Assembly: GCA_033439265.1 (NCBI GenBank) | Contig: JAVTVX010000010.1 | Span: forward strand, 2,232,001 to 2,296,000 | Length of the DNA: 64,000 nucleotides | Origin: Dillenia suffruticosa | Taxonomy: Eukaryota > Streptophyta > Magnoliopsida > Dilleniales > Dilleniaceae | Direction: 5' to 3' | Part shown: one piece after another, positions 12,290-25,149 of the stretch | Numbering within the stretch: position 1 is the stretch's first letter | Layout: the number at the start of each line of letters is the position of its first letter | The notes under the pieces: model-generated | What the model saw: only the letters and a program-made list of their open reading frames with translations | Told to the model about the DNA's origin: nothing | The model's database searches: none | Program-made: the position numbers and the translations under genes

Positions 12290-14988
12290 AAAGTTAATAT
12301 CTGCGAGACCCTTGAAACTATGCCAGTGTATGTCATATTCGCATTCACATAAAAACACATCATCTCCTTCAATGCCGGCCTTGGAAAATTCTTTAGGGTT
12401 CATGATGTAGCAATGGCGAATGATTGACTCCATCTGCAGTCACAAGCATAACGCATTTAGAATGTCTGCAGTGATATAGCTATAAAAGGCTCCAAATGCA
12501 ATGAATAGATAATGTAAAAAGAAATGTTTAACTACCAGAACTACTCAAATACTCCTTATCCAACCATTTTCATATTGCGTACAAAAGCTCTTTTTTTTTT
12601 TTTTGGAATGATCATTTTTAACAAGTAAAAAATTGGTAGAAAATGCCAATGTCTTTTAAGAACTTTCTTTTGTGACTCTTAGCCTATATATATATAAACC
12701 ACAGGTTTCCGATAACCACATTGAGTCTGACTAAATCCGGTTCAAGTTGGGTTGGGCCCTTAGGGGGCAAAGCTCTCCCGGCGCCTATTTTCTCCATACA
12801 CAACACTCAAACCCGAGACTTTGTTCAAGGGGAACCTAATGTTCAACTATTGGACCAACTAGGCATTGGTACTCTTAGCCTTTATACAAAACTTCTTTTT
12901 TTAAGTGGGAGGAGGAAACCAGCAGCCATCCTTTTTGAAATGGTAATGGAGGATCTTGCTTTCAAAGGTTAAACCTAAAAGAGAATCTTGCGTGGACCAC
13001 TTTCTCAGATTTAAAAACAAACTGACTCTTTGCCATAAGCAATGTGTCATTGATCAAACCCAAACTTCTGTAAATGTGAATGTGAGCAATTAAAAAGGAT
13101 TTCCTCTTATTTATAGTGACATAGTACTGTAATAGTCCTAATCCTAAGATGTACAGCTAGCTAAAAGATAGTAAAACACACTTAAAACACTCCCACCAGG
13201 TTTCACCTTATCTTCCATTGACGAAAAGGATAATTTTGCATTTTGCATACTCAAGCCGTAAATCCAAAATGGGATTTAAATATAAGAATCTACTTTTTTT
13301 CCCATTCAACTCAATTTTAAGTTGTACCAATGGTTAAACTAAAATTTCGTATAATATGTTTCATTACTCTACTAGATTTTTCTAAGACCTTCCTCTAATT
13401 CTTAAAGAACCTTCTAGAACAGTTTATACCTTGATAGGATGCAAATATGAGAAGTGGAATATATGAAACCACTAGTCCAGTTTATAAATTATTGGCATTC
13501 GAAGAAGGCAAAATAGATTAATCACCAAGTCAATAGATTAAAATACCAATGATCAATGAAGCATGATGATTCTCTTATGCCGTGCAGATCACATGATGTC
13601 TTGAGGTAAAGTACCATGTGTTTTAGCATTATCATATTCTTACAGAAGATATCTATATAATTCAATGTGTTTCTCTTGCTAATATGTTCCTTTACCAACA
13701 CTAAAATAGCCGCAATGTATGCAGCTATCCATCTGGATGTTGAAAAACATGCACTACTCTACAAGCACCAATAGATGCAAATTATTATTGGCCTTACACA
13801 GTAATACCTTCTTTTTTACCTCATAATATTGATGTGCAAAAATATTGCATTTAGTCATAATAAGAGAAGCTTGCTACTCCAATTTTGCCTAAATTTTAAA
13901 AGATAAAGGGTTAAAAATATGAAGCTACAAAACATCAGTAGCAAAAATTTAATCACCTTAACATCATCAAAATCATTCGTGCAGTAGAGCTCCCTCCTAA
14001 GATTATGAGGTTGCCTCCCAGCTGCAGTTTCCTCAGGTATCATATGCCAATGACTCCGAAACCAATAGCTACCATCAACATCTTTCCACAGACTGTACAA
14101 CTCCAGAAATAAGTAAATAAATATAGAGAACATTCATAGCAATTCCACAGCTACAAATAAATGCATCCTAATATTTGCATGAGCACATACACATAAAACG
14201 TTAACATATAGAATGTATCACACCTTTCAATATGGGCAGCCCATAAATCGCTTGAAAGAAGCTTTTCCCTAAGAGTCCGAGCTCTCTTCTATCCCTTGGG
14301 AGGCTCGGGAAGCTCGACATTCGTCCCCAATTTCTTCGCTTCACAAAACCCACAAATCCAATTTCCTTCTGAAACCTCCTTCAATGGGGGCCTCAGACAC
14401 TTGAGATGAAACCCTCCCAAACAATCATCACACTCGATCATCACAATCTGAACTCCGGATCCTACACTTGAAACAAATCCTACACTCCTCCACCTCCGGA
14501 TCCTCGCAATCCGAACTCGCGTCCTCCCTCCTCTTCACATACACATCATCCCCAACTTCAAATTCTCCTCCATCAAACACCACTTTCTTATAATACACCT
14601 TCTTCTTCGCCTTCAACTTATCTCCTGTAGCCACTCTATTTCTCTTTCTCGAAGATTGAATTGGTTCCGGTGATTGAGGACACATCGCATTCTCTACATT
14701 TTTTGCCCAACTTGGGCCTTTTTACTGATTTCCTGTTAGGGGTTTCTGGCAGTAATCTTCGACATGATGGGCAAGGAGTTTGCTGTAGTTGTTTTTCTGG
14801 TAATAAATTGAATTTGGGTGCCGAGGGTTGCCGATTTCGAGTAGATCGACGAGGATGGTTGTCTAGGGTTTGTGGGTTTGGAGGATTACATTGGATGAGA
14901 ATGGTTTGGATTTGAGATAAGGAGATCCGTTTGATTCTCTTATGGTTTGGAAGGATTTTCGTAGGCTTTTTCGTGGGGTTTCCGCCAT
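12290..14988 (-). pseudogene. ORC1: ORC1 (origin recognition complex subunit 1) N-terminal fragment, pseudogene
   Basis: Plant ORC1 begins MAETP, then carries a BAH domain interrupted by a PHD finger, then a AAA+ ATPase. Here ATG-MAETPRKS starts at 14988. Later come KKKVYYKKVVFDGGEFEVGD, REDASSD-EDPEVEECRICFK, the PHD half MIECDDCLGGFHLKCL...WICGFCEAKK, and LREKLLSSDLWAAHIE (exon 14224-14988). Exon 13957-14092 encodes WKDVDGSYWF...PHNLRRELY. The exon at about 12293-12433 encodes MESIIRHCYIMNPKEF...YDIHWHSFK. Damage: the N-terminal region switches frame and back (about 14,880 and 14,690); a one-base insertion after ECRICFK splits the PHD finger; and a TAG follows P-P-K-G. The AAA+ ATPase is absent, and the sequence ends without a usable donor. 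It cannot encode a functional ORC1; the parental gene should be elsewhere. Confidence 0.88.
12691..12870 (-). mobile_element. tRNA-derived SINE in an ORC1 pseudogene intron
   Basis: On the minus strand the 5' end reads AGTTGGTCCAATAGTTGA (box A) and CTCGGGTTTGAGTG (box B), followed by a GGGCCCAACCC-type body. The element is bracketed by ACTCTTAGCCT direct repeats at 12675-12685 and 12871-12881, extended by further TATA-type similarity. The open frame at 12721-12972 is a chance frame through this element. Confidence 0.7.
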
Positions 14989-16290
14989 AAATTCGCAGAT
15001 TCAACAGTGGGGACTTTCGTCAACTTACACACACAGAGAGGGGGAGAGATGGCGGGAAATTTCACTTCTTTGGGTTTCTGAACGTTCGAGAATGGATAGG
15101 TTCGCCCAAGTATTTGACCCGTATTAGGGGGATTGGATTTTTCCACTTTATTAATTTTGGAAATTTAAAAAAAAAAAATCGTGAATCAAAAAATTGTAAA
15201 TTAGATGAATAGTGGCTCGTTTGCTGGAAATCATCTTTTGAAAGGAAAGTATTTATTTTGTTTTTCTGTTTGAATAAATTTTCTCAAAAAATTTTTTTGT
15301 TGTCTATAATTTATATTTGTTATAATCTTTTAAAAGTTTTTTTTTTTTTAATTTGTGGTCATATTCCAACCATCATGAAAAGTATTTTATTATATATCAA
15401 AAATTGTGAAAGAAAATAAAAAAAAATTATATTTGTTGTTTATCTTTTTTAAATATTAACCATTTTTTTTTTTTGGAAGCAACAAGAAAATTTAAGCAAT
15501 ATACAAAAGATAGAGACGTGCCTCCAAAATTCGTTTTTGGATTCAAATTTCCAGCACATAAGCGTCTTTCTTTTTTTTTTCGAGCCAAAAGGGAAGAAAG
15601 TCGTGTTATTGTTTGTACTAAATATTATTACGATAATCTTATCTTAATGATAAAATTATTTATACCTAAAATTAAATAAATTATAATTTAAAAAAAGAAT
15701 ACTTATATATATACATGTGTATTCTGAATTGCACTTTGCATATCCTAAATTAAAAAATTACATTTTAAATTTTATCTCTATTTTAGTAGCACTTTGGAAT
15801 AGAACCTGCATCAACAAGTTGCTCCTTCTTTCAGAGTAGATGTCACCTTATTTTATTTTGAATGGTTCAATCTATTAGATTGTCTAAACTAATGAATTTC
15901 CTTTAAAAAAAAAAAAAAACCCATGCGGGTTGGGCCATACCGGGCCAAATGGTAGAGGTTTTTCTCTTAAAAGAAAAAAAGCCCATAAATTTAGGTTATA
16001 TTTTTTGTGCTCACGTAACGGCTCGAACTCGAACGTATTATATAGGGAGAGAGAATGTGTCATTTGAACATAAATTTAGGTTATATGATAGAAAACATAT
16101 ATTTTATTAATAATTCATAACGCGGTTGCACAAGGGAAAAAAAAACGATCTCAAATTTATTCATGTTCCTGATGCTATTTTCTTTATATCATTGTTAAGT
16201 TGATTTTTCTCTTTTTTTATGTCATTAATATTTGTTTTTGTTACTTTTTTTATTTATTTGTTATTTTTAATTTTGGGATTATTAAAATTT
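14989..16290. other. ORC1 5' flank and AT-rich intergenic DNA
   Basis: No gene is visible. There are many homopolymer A/T runs. Short ORFs here (for example 15473-15679) are compositionally random. Confidence 0.55.
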
Positions 16291-16889
16291 TGAATAAATT
16301 ATATTTTTCCTGTGGTTTGGACAAAGTCCAAATGCTCCTTATACCCATTTGATTTTAAAAAATATGGCAAGTAGACGGCACCGCGAAAGGTAATGGACAT
16401 ATATAAAATATCGATTATACCCCCACTCTCTCCTGCGGCGTCCATCTTCAACTTGTGGAAAAAAGAAAAAAAAAATCTCACACTCTCTGTCTCCTGGTTG
16501 CAACTGCAATATTAAATCTGTGATGCGATCAAAATATAAAACTAAAAGAGTTAGTTATTCTGTCTTAACCGCCTCCAAATCTTCAACAAGTCCAAACACA
16601 TGATCTGTCACAGAAGATATTTTCCTTTCTTTTCTTTCCAATATGGTTCCCAAATCTCCACCGACCTTTACTCCACTCCCGGTTAATGAGTTACATTCCT
16701 CTTCAAAATCCCCCAATGGAAGAAGAAAGAGTTGTAGCGAGAGATGGACCCGTACCTGAGCAGAAAGTGGAAGTCTAATAAATTGTTTGCCACTCTGAGA
16801 GCTATAGTTGGGTTTTGCACTCTATCACCAACATCATTGCTACCACCACCAACATCATTGCTACCACCGATAACATTGCACCTATCCCA

Positions 16890-17060
16890 GAGCTTTGTAC
16901 GAAAGTAATCGTTATTTTTAAAAAGTTTTTTAAAACAACGCATTCAGAAAAAAAATTCTAAATATGATACCCACATATCGAGTTTTAAAAACTCGACATG
17001 ATTCAAAAATACATGTCGAGTCTATGCACGGTACATATCGAGTTTTCAAAACTCGACATG
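16890..17060. repeat. Left terminal inverted repeat with two internal palindromes
   Basis: Pairs with 20490-20629 in inverted orientation. It includes two near-perfect 19-bp palindromes of the form TCGAGTTTTNAAAACTCGA, at 16978-16996 and 17038-17056, each followed by CATG, with a half copy between them. Confidence 0.75.
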
Positions 17061-18549
17061 TTCACTAATGAAAGCCCTCCTCCCCCTTTTTTCTTTCTTT
17101 CTGTTCTTCTCTTCTTCTCATCTTCTCTCCTCCACGGCAGCAACAAGACGAAAACCCCACCCCCATGCACGATCTGCTCCATATGAGGAAATCTGCAACC
17201 TCTGACAAGCTAATTTAGCACCATCCAACATCCTGCACGATCTGCAACTTCAATTTGGGAAAGTAAAATACCCTTCGGTACTTTTTGATTTTTTAAAATT
17301 GAAATGTTTACGTTGATTTATTGTTGATATACATTGTTAAATTGATATTTTTTTGTTCATTAAACTAAATTTGTAGAGATTTAATTAGGAAATTTAAAGT
17401 TTAAATTTAGGATTTGTTGGGGAATTAGTATTAATTTAGGGATTACAGTTTTTTAATTTTAGAATAAATTTAGGATTTAAGATATTTTGATAAATTAACT
17501 AAGTAATAATTTTATAAATTTTATTATTTATACTTAAATTAATATTATTTAAGTATTTTGGTTAATTGTTTGTTAATTTGTTATAAATTTAAATTTAGAG
17601 TTTAAATTAAAAATTGAATTGTTGGGTTATATATTTTGTTGAATTGATATAATTATAATTTTTGGATTTAAATTTATTTTCAAAATATTTGGTTATTTCG
17701 TTGAATTGTTAATTAATATAAAATTTAGTATAAATTTATATTGTAGGGTATAATTTAAAAATTAGCGTTTAAATTGATTTATAAATTATGGGATGATCAT
17801 TCTGTTGAATTATTAGTTGATATATTTTCTTAAAATGTTATAATTATAAATTTAGGAATTTAATTACAAAACTTGATTAGATGTTCTGTTACAAGATTTT
17901 TTTAAATTGACATTTTCAATTAAATATTAATAAATTATTTTTTTATATTAAGTAGAAATTACGGATATAGTGAGATTGTTATATTATATTAATAGTGAAA
18001 TTGTCACGGGTGAAAATGGAGTTGGTTATGACCGTGGACTTTCGAAGTTGATTCGGGTGAAAAAAAAATATATCTATTAATGAGTTAGAATCCATGATAT
18101 GTAAGGGTTTTCGGATAAATTTAATGAGACATCATGTAGAAATTTTTTATTGTTGTTCAGTATCATGTATTTCTTGTATTTTTCTTAAACTTTTGAATAA
18201 TTTATACTTGTTTTTAAATTAATTGAGTGTTTATATTTTTCTTAACATACAATAACTGTATTGTATTTGTAATTTTAATTAATTTTTCATTTTTTTTTTT
18301 GCAAATGGATCCAAGAATTACTGATCCAAGTTTTTTACACTTACAATGACGTCATCGTTTTTCCAAGGTTTGGGAGGGAGAGGATATGACGGTTGACTCA
18401 CTTGCCGTCGACGTGAGGCCGTGTTACGTCGTTGGAAGCGCAGTTACATCGACAAGTAAGTACTTCCTCCCCTAAAGCAATCGGGATTTTTGGATGTTTC
18501 TCGATTGTAATTTATTCAATTGGATTGGCATTTCATTATGTTGCTAGTG

Positions 18550-19520
18550 GAGCGATAGAGATAGAAGATCCACACTTTTCATCACCCCCACGGTGAACTC
18601 ACTATCACGTTTCAGGATGTAGATGTACTTCTAAACTTACCTATGGATGGGCATCCCGTAGTACCTAAGACAACGAGAGTGCCGTGGGGTGATGTCTGTG
18701 AGAGATTTTTAAGTGTTAGACCTCCACAGTATGCGTTTAGATGTTACACGTTGAGCATGCCATGGTTGTTTGAATTTTTTTTTTATTTGCCCAATAGAGT
18801 AGATAATGTAGATATTATACGGTGGATACGAATATACATTTTACTTTTGATAAGGGGTGTACTGGTTTATGATAAAAAATTATATTTTGTATATTTACAG
18901 TTTTTATTATTGTTAGAGAATTTAGAAATTTTGAATAGCTATAGTTGAGAGTCTGCGTACTTGGCATATTTATATAGGCAATTGTGTATTACTATGCATG
19001 TAGATTTACGTGAGATTGATGGCCCACTAGTATTGTTACAAATTTGGGGGTAGAAGCGGTTTTCTTACATAACTCCAATTCGACGATCTTTGCATGTTGA
19101 GGTAGATGATCCACTCGTTTTGTGATAGAAGGCAGAGTTTGATATTACTACATTATCTACACACATGGTGTCAATGTATAAGGAGGCACTAGATGGGAAA
19201 ACGATGGAGCAAGTCGTCTGGATCTGGTACACGGAGAAGTTACTGTCATCCCTCCCCGAGTACTATCACGAGGGGAGGGATATTTGACATGTGCGGATTC
19301 CATTGATATATTTTAGTATAGTGGAGTGACATTTTCTAGATTGAGTGATATGATAGTTTAGAGGATTTCAGTATATTTCTATTCATCGTGACACTGGGGA
19401 TTGGCTCCACGAGGCGAGAACGAGAAGTATATTGAAGATCAATTGGTCGGTGGAGCATGCAGCTTCATAAATTTTTGGACTCACCAACACGATCATCTAA
19501 TTATGCTAGACACTTCCGTT
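18550..19520 (+). pseudogene. Plant mobile domain (PMD-C, aminotransferase-like) protein remnant
   Basis: PMD proteins are plant proteins found both in transposons and as domesticated MAIN/MAIL1 genes. The frame around 18,550-18,948 reads LVER, then THTF-type residues, HGELTITFQDVDVLLNLP, MDGHPVV and W-DVCERFL. After a stop at about 18,947 it continues ESAYLAYLYRQLC, REIDGPLVLLQIWGW, LPEYYHEGRDIW and VEWHFLDWV. Block order and spacing fit the PMD consensus, including DVLLNLPMDGHPV (family: DV-xLLGLPVDGxPV). Several in-frame stops, including one where the family has Trp before G/E-S-A, show that it is dead. A separate downstream segment to about 20,240 may belong to the same ORF set but I cannot place it. 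Confidence 0.72.
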
Positions 19521-20489
19521 AGACCTACCCTCGATCCTACCTACTCTACTTGATTTCGCACCATCTCCTACAGATTTGTTGGTCAACGGGGAGTTTCTTT
19601 GATTTACGTAGTAAGTTTACAACTTCCTTATTTTCATTTTTAATCAATGATTTTAATTTATTTTTTAAACTAACTTTTACATAATTTCTTGTAATGGAAT
19701 ACATTATACGAAATTTGAGACAATTCAGGTGTCGACGTTCAGGAACTTGTTGATTTAGTCATTTCTGTTCTAACAAATGATATGGCGTATCTTTTGAGAT
19801 CTAAACCTACTAAAGGTGGCGACAACGGTGACGTAGACGTCAACGAGGGAGAGGACGATGTACAAGACCAGCACCCTCGTCAGATCATGCATCACCTTCA
19901 CCATTTCAGCAACCGGATGACGTCGCAGGATGTTCGATTGGATACGGTGAGTTTTCATTTTTCTACACACCTGTGTTTGATGATTTCAAGTTTTCACCTT
20001 GGAGACTCATCAAAGGGGAGTCCGTCCCGATAGTTATATGAATGAGGAACTGACACAGATAGAGAGAGATGATACACCACAGTGTATCACATGTTTCCGT
20101 CTATTTTTTTATACCCCCACCAGCAGGATGTAGGCCCCTTCCAGATCACACAGATATATGATTTGGGTTTAGTATCTTACGATAATTATATAGATAGTAG
20201 AGTAAATTTAATGGTTAGACAGTACACTAGAAGAAGAAGACGACATTGAGATTTTTGCCTTCTGTAATTTGTACATTTTTTAAAATTAATGAAATTAATA
20301 TCTTCTTTTAATTATGCTTTATTTGATTTGTTTGTTTTCTTAAATTTGTTATATTATTGAGAACTTTGATTCTATCGTTTTGAAATTTGGTTGTGACAAA
20401 TATTTCGGAAATTGTAAATATTGATTAAAAATATTATAAATTCGGATAAGGTATAGTCTTTATAAAATGTTGTGTGGGGAGTGTTCAGT

Positions 20490-20629
20490 TTATATCGAGT
20501 TTTCAAGATTCAAAATGATATATTGATTTTTGAAAACTTGACGTGTGGGTATTATATTTAAAATTTTTTTCTCAGATATGTTGTTTTAAAAACTTTTTTA
20601 AAAATAACGACTGCTTCCGTACAAAACTC
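20490..20629. repeat. Right terminal inverted repeat of the PMD element
   Basis: In reverse complement it aligns with 16890-17060. Its palindromes are more decayed: the TCGAGTTTTCAAG half at 20495 and TTTTTGAAAACTTGACG near 20530 remain. Confidence 0.72.
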
Positions 20630-21357
20630 CATATCTCATTCACATTCACAATCAAAATCCCCATCCCCATCTGCGGTAATCATATCCTCTACAGTAGTAA
20701 TACATCTCTCTCTCTCTCCCTCCAAAGCAAAATATACTTTGAACAAACCATGCGATCGAAGAAAAAATGCAAAACCCAACGAACAAGAACCCACGAGAGG
20801 CCGTCCAAAGAGGAAGTTTAGATCAAATGCCCTAACCCCACTCAGATCCCCTCACTCTCTCTCTCACTCTCTCATGAATTTCTCACTCACTCTCATGGAT
20901 CCGGTGATCAATCGGTGGCTTCGTGACCTCTGAGACGAAATTTTGGAAATCGATTGGCGATTTAACGATTAGAGTTGAATTCGAAAGATACTACAGTCGG
21001 AGTGTACACGGGGGAGGAGAGGAGAGAGGAGGAGAGAGCAGAGAGAGGGACGGATCTTGACCTCAAAGATAGGTTTGATTCGAGAGTGGCCGGATTGTGC
21101 AGAGGAGAGGAGAGGAGAGGAGAGAGAGAGAAAACGTGATTTTTTTTAATTAAGGGTAACTTTGGAAAAAAAATAATTTTTTAAATCAATCCAGACTTTT
21201 CATGTGTGGATCTCAATTTCCTGTTAATTTGGACTATTTTCATCACTTTTCAGTTTTTTTTTTAAAACCACATGGGTATGAATTGATTTTTTTTTCACCA
21301 TAAAATAAGTATTTGAATTTCGGCCAAACCACAATGGTAGAATTTAATTTACCCTCA

Positions 21358-22554
21358 AAAATTTTTTACATCACTTGAAATATAATTTGGAGAATAAATA
21401 AAAAATTTTGAGTGGGAAGAAATAAAAAATTTTTGGACAATTCAAAAGTCTTTTTTTTTTTAATAATATTCCTCGAATGCTCGCTTCTACATACATGCAA
21501 GCAATGCCCTTACAAAAGAGGAGTGGTGGGGTTCTCGCCATTGATGATAGGGATGAGTCTAATGGTAGAGTTTTTAATCTTTTTATTGCTAGTTCAATAG
21601 CTAATACATATATATAATATAAAAAAATTCTTTTTAGTATCTAGAATTTTTATTTCTCAAGATATATGTCACCCGTTTGCATTTATCAATTTTTTAATAT
21701 TAATTTTGTAAACATTTATATTTGAACAATATTTTTATGATACACTGATATTTTTTAAAATATTGTTTATGATATTGTTGAAATATTTAAAACTTTGAAA
21801 TTCTCCGTTTCTTTTTTTTTTTTTAATCCATTAATTTCTCAACATAATTCCAAGAAACTTTCTAAATTTCAATATAGCATGATTTTATTAGATAAAATGT
21901 TGTACATTTACCTTTTAAAACTGATAAAACTATGTTATACAAAATCAATAATTTTCCATGGTATGCTCTTTTGACAAATGTGGCATTAGACATATCCTTA
22001 TTATCACCAATGCTATCGTTAATTTGCATTTATTTGAAATATTTAATGGCGAGATAAAGCTTTTGCACCGCACCGGTGGACAATTGGGTTAGCGAGAAGG
22101 ATAACAAGCCTTTTAATCAAAATTTGAATCAAATTTTGAGAATGAAAAAAACTATATTACAAGAGATTCCCTTATAAAAGGTTTGACTATAACTCAAAAC
22201 GAATTAATCTAAATATAATTCCAGATACTAGTTGGTCTAGCACCCAAAAAGAAAGGCTTGTGCCTCCACATGGTTCGACGATTTAGGCACTTTCTTCCTG
22301 TCAAGTTTGCCTGAACACATAAGCTACACGGCTACACTACAAGAATAAGGGCATGCCTCTCATGTGTGCGCACCCTTGGGAAGCAGTTGGGGGAACACAA
22401 CCCTAATAGGGAGCTTGAGATTAAAAAGGAAAAAAAAAACAAGAAGGAATATTCAACTGAATAGCAACAGTATTTCGTTTACACCAAAGGATCCACCATA
22501 CGGTGTAAAAACACATAAAATTGCACAACGCAAAACAAACACATTTGTTCTACC
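21358..22554. other. Intergenic, downstream flank of the sterol isomerase gene
   Basis: AT-rich DNA with no supportable gene. The plus-strand open frame at 22364-22672 overlaps the last HYD1 exon antisense and is a shadow. Confidence 0.55.
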
Positions 22555-24906
22555 TCAGCGGCTTTTGGTCTTCTTCTGGCTGCTAACCTCAATTGCACCA
22601 CATATCTTATTCCAGCAGCGTATAGCAATGATTGTAGGTATCACAACCCAAGATGCATTTGCCCCAATGTAATATTGATAGTAATATAATGAGTTTGTAG
22701 AGAAGTTATCACCCTCCAAGTAAGACGTAATAAAATATACGGCCGTCCCGTAGAGCTGCCCTAGAGAAATTGCAAACTGCAGTATGTAACTGTACGATTT
22801 TCTTGTGGCTATTGCATACCTGTGTCACACATCAGCAACCATGCATCCACTTCAGTGAAAAACAAACAAACAAATAGACAAAAAGGCTATGCTATTGTGG
22901 CAGAATAATTTTGATGACAATCAAAAAACTTACAAAGCTAGGATACATGCTGGACCTTCTAGAACAGCTGTGATTCCTTCGACAGTAACAACTCCAGCAT
23001 CTCTGGCTGCATATCTTGAATCACCTTTACTATATTCCTTCCCTAAAATTATCACACCACAGCATATCTCAACTAAAGAAATGGGTAAAACTCACATAAT
23101 TACAGAAGGCAGATGGTCATGATAACTCACAAACTTCAGCAAGGTAAAACCCTGTCTTTTCCTTGTAGAATTCTGGAGAAAAAACAAAATAACCCTCAAC
23201 TATCATGTGAGTAAGGCCAGTGAAGGCCCACCAACACATGAGCAATCTATCAACCTTTGTTATCTTGGGTGACCGGCCTAATAGATAAGAGAAATACATG
23301 AAAAGAAGGAAACCAATTAGCACACATGGCACCAGGAGTATTAAAAATCAATATAAACATCAAAGCAACAATTAAAACTAACAAAAAACATAGTAAGAAC
23401 AGAACATCATGCAAACATCTCAAATTAAAAATTTTCAAACAGGCTACCAGATTATTAGTATTATCCAACAAGGTGTCTTTTATTTTTGCTAGCTTATCAG
23501 CCAATCAGGTAGAAGTGGACAAATATGCAAACTTTTGAGATTAGAAATGCAAATGGTATATGTCACCTCAGAAATTTCATTACCTTTTCGTAGTTATAGA
23601 AGCCTAACCATCGTTCTTGCAACCAAAAGCTACAACATTATATTAAACAAAGGTGGGAACCAGATGAAGACCTCGTTTATTAAGAAATTTCACTAACCAA
23701 TCACTACCCATATCTTACTAGATGATAAGCCCCCCAACAGGCAGAATTCCATTTCATCCATGTACTTAATTTCTAACAGGTAGAACACCATTTCATCCAC
23801 GAGTGCAAAACGGATGATTCTTACGCAATAAAGACAATGCAGTGATAATATCCAACACAAGTATAACACATTTCACATTCAGTGCATGCTTTTCAGAGAT
23901 TGCTCCTCATTCTGGCTATGGTTTATAAGTCAAATAAATTGCATGTCATCTGTGCAAGTGCTCAGTGAACCCTGGAATTAGTGCAGCAAAGCCAAGTTAC
24001 CCTCCTACTTGAGATGCCGATAAATATTGCATGGGATCTCAAACAACTTATGAATGAGGACAGAAACTATTCTGCACTTGCATAAATTTTCACAAGGACA
24101 TCCATACGCCTGTGAACTTCCACTCTATTATGCCCTGCTAAGATGGCTTCAATTCACATATGTAAAGAAAAATCAGTCGTTCATACAAGCTTATATTGCA
24201 GGTTCCCCACTGAACTAGAATCCTTTACACCACCAAATATTTGTGATTTGTGATAGACAGGCTCTCTCCTAATTCTCATTGTCCACCCAACTCTCAAAAC
24301 AAATGCAGGTTTTCAATCTTCAATTAGGTTGTATCTTGATTCAATCATACTGAGCTTTATATTCCTAAGTTGGTCCCGTTCTTTCCTCACATCATCAATA
24401 AACCTCATTTACATAAACTGCAAGATGGTCAAGATACAACTGTAGGTGTAACATAATTCAAGAGCATAAACTTGTTGGAAAGAGGGAAGATCTAACTTTA
24501 GTTTTTTTTTTTTTTTTAATAACCGTAATTGAGTGCACCTGATCCAGCAGCACAACACTAATCTTCCACAATTCAGCAGTTTTAGGGTTCTTCCAAGTAA
24601 GACAATTAGGACGCACACCAAATGAAATAGCAGTTATATCCCATAAAAAAATTTAGTTTGGTATCACCTTCTCTCATAAATGAGATCCACCCTGAAAGAT
24701 GAAAAGGTCGAAGGTTTCCATTAATCAGCGTGAATTTCTATCTCCATGATAAGGTGTGATTTAGGCATAGAAAGACAGGCTCAGATCAGTTCAAGTCCCA
24801 CTGAAAGTAAAGAATCCCATCTCAACATCAAGTTGCAAGTGATAACAATTTCCAATTGGGTCTCTAAACAAAGTCAGTGGGGTCCCATTTCATTAAAGAC
24901 CAAGAG

Positions 24907-24978
<72 letters not shown>

Positions 24979-25149
24979 ATAAATCGAGATCGCGAAGAAG
25001 AGATTACCAAAGAGAAACCAGACAATGGAGACGAGGAGAAGAGAAGAAGCGCCATAAACAGCAAGGATAGTGGACTGAGAGAGTGACACTGGTACATAAT
25101 CCTCTAGGTGTAGATCTCTTGGTACGTAAGGGTGCTGAGTATCCCCCAT
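22555..25149 (-). CDS. HYD1: 3-beta-hydroxysteroid delta8,delta7-isomerase (EBP family), four exons
   Basis: Exons 25008-25149, 23131-23277, 22934-23042 and 22555-22819 join in frame through GT..AG introns to 663 nt, giving 220 residues. Plant HYD1 is about this size. The enzyme moves the sterol B-ring double bond from C8 to C7 in the ER, in the sterol/brassinosteroid pathway. Evidence: HPYVPRDL near the N terminus; the first hydrophobic helix ([20 protein letters not shown]); [20 protein letters not shown] containing the conserved His and Glu of the EBP active site; [30 protein letters not shown]; and [14 protein letters not shown]. The tail is lysine/arginine-rich, as in ER proteins. No stop, shift or abnormal splice site was seen, so it appears functional. 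The start is the only Met before HPYVPRDL. Confidence 0.95.
24911..24975 (+). repeat. Compound (CT)n(CA)n microsatellite in HYD1 intron 1
   Basis: A CT run (24911-24944) turns directly into a CA run (to 24975), ending about 30 bp inside the HYD1 first-intron donor. Antisense it reads (TG)n(AG)n. Confidence 0.95.

Larger units (their letters stand above)
16890..20629 (+). mobile_element. MULE-like DNA transposon carrying a plant mobile domain gene
   Basis: Long terminal inverted repeats start GAGCTTTGTACG at 16890 and, in reverse complement, GAGTTTTGTACG from 20629. They continue through a shared run including ATAACGATTAC/GACTGC and TTGTTTTAAAAA and the GTGGGTAT block. The flanking 9-mers CCTATCCCA (16881-16889) and CATATCTCA (20630-20638) match at 7 of 9 positions. 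This is consistent with the 9-bp target duplication of Mutator-like elements. The interior (about 17.3-18.3 kb) is very AT-rich, followed by a decayed PMD coding region. I could not recognise an MURA-type transposase. Confidence 0.75.
16291..21357. mobile_element. Possible outer DNA transposon split by the inner PMD element
   Basis: The left end (16291-16375) contains TGTGGTTTGGACAAAGTCC and ACCCATTTGATTTT. The right end, read in reverse complement from 21357, contains TGTGGTTTGGCCGAAATTC and ACCCATGTGGTTTT in the same order. This gives roughly 80-bp imperfect terminal inverted repeats. Removing the inner element (16890-20629) leaves about 1.3 kb of host element. No transposase is visible in the remaining DNA and the flanks are too AT-rich to prove a target duplication, so the class is undetermined. 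Confidence 0.45.
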
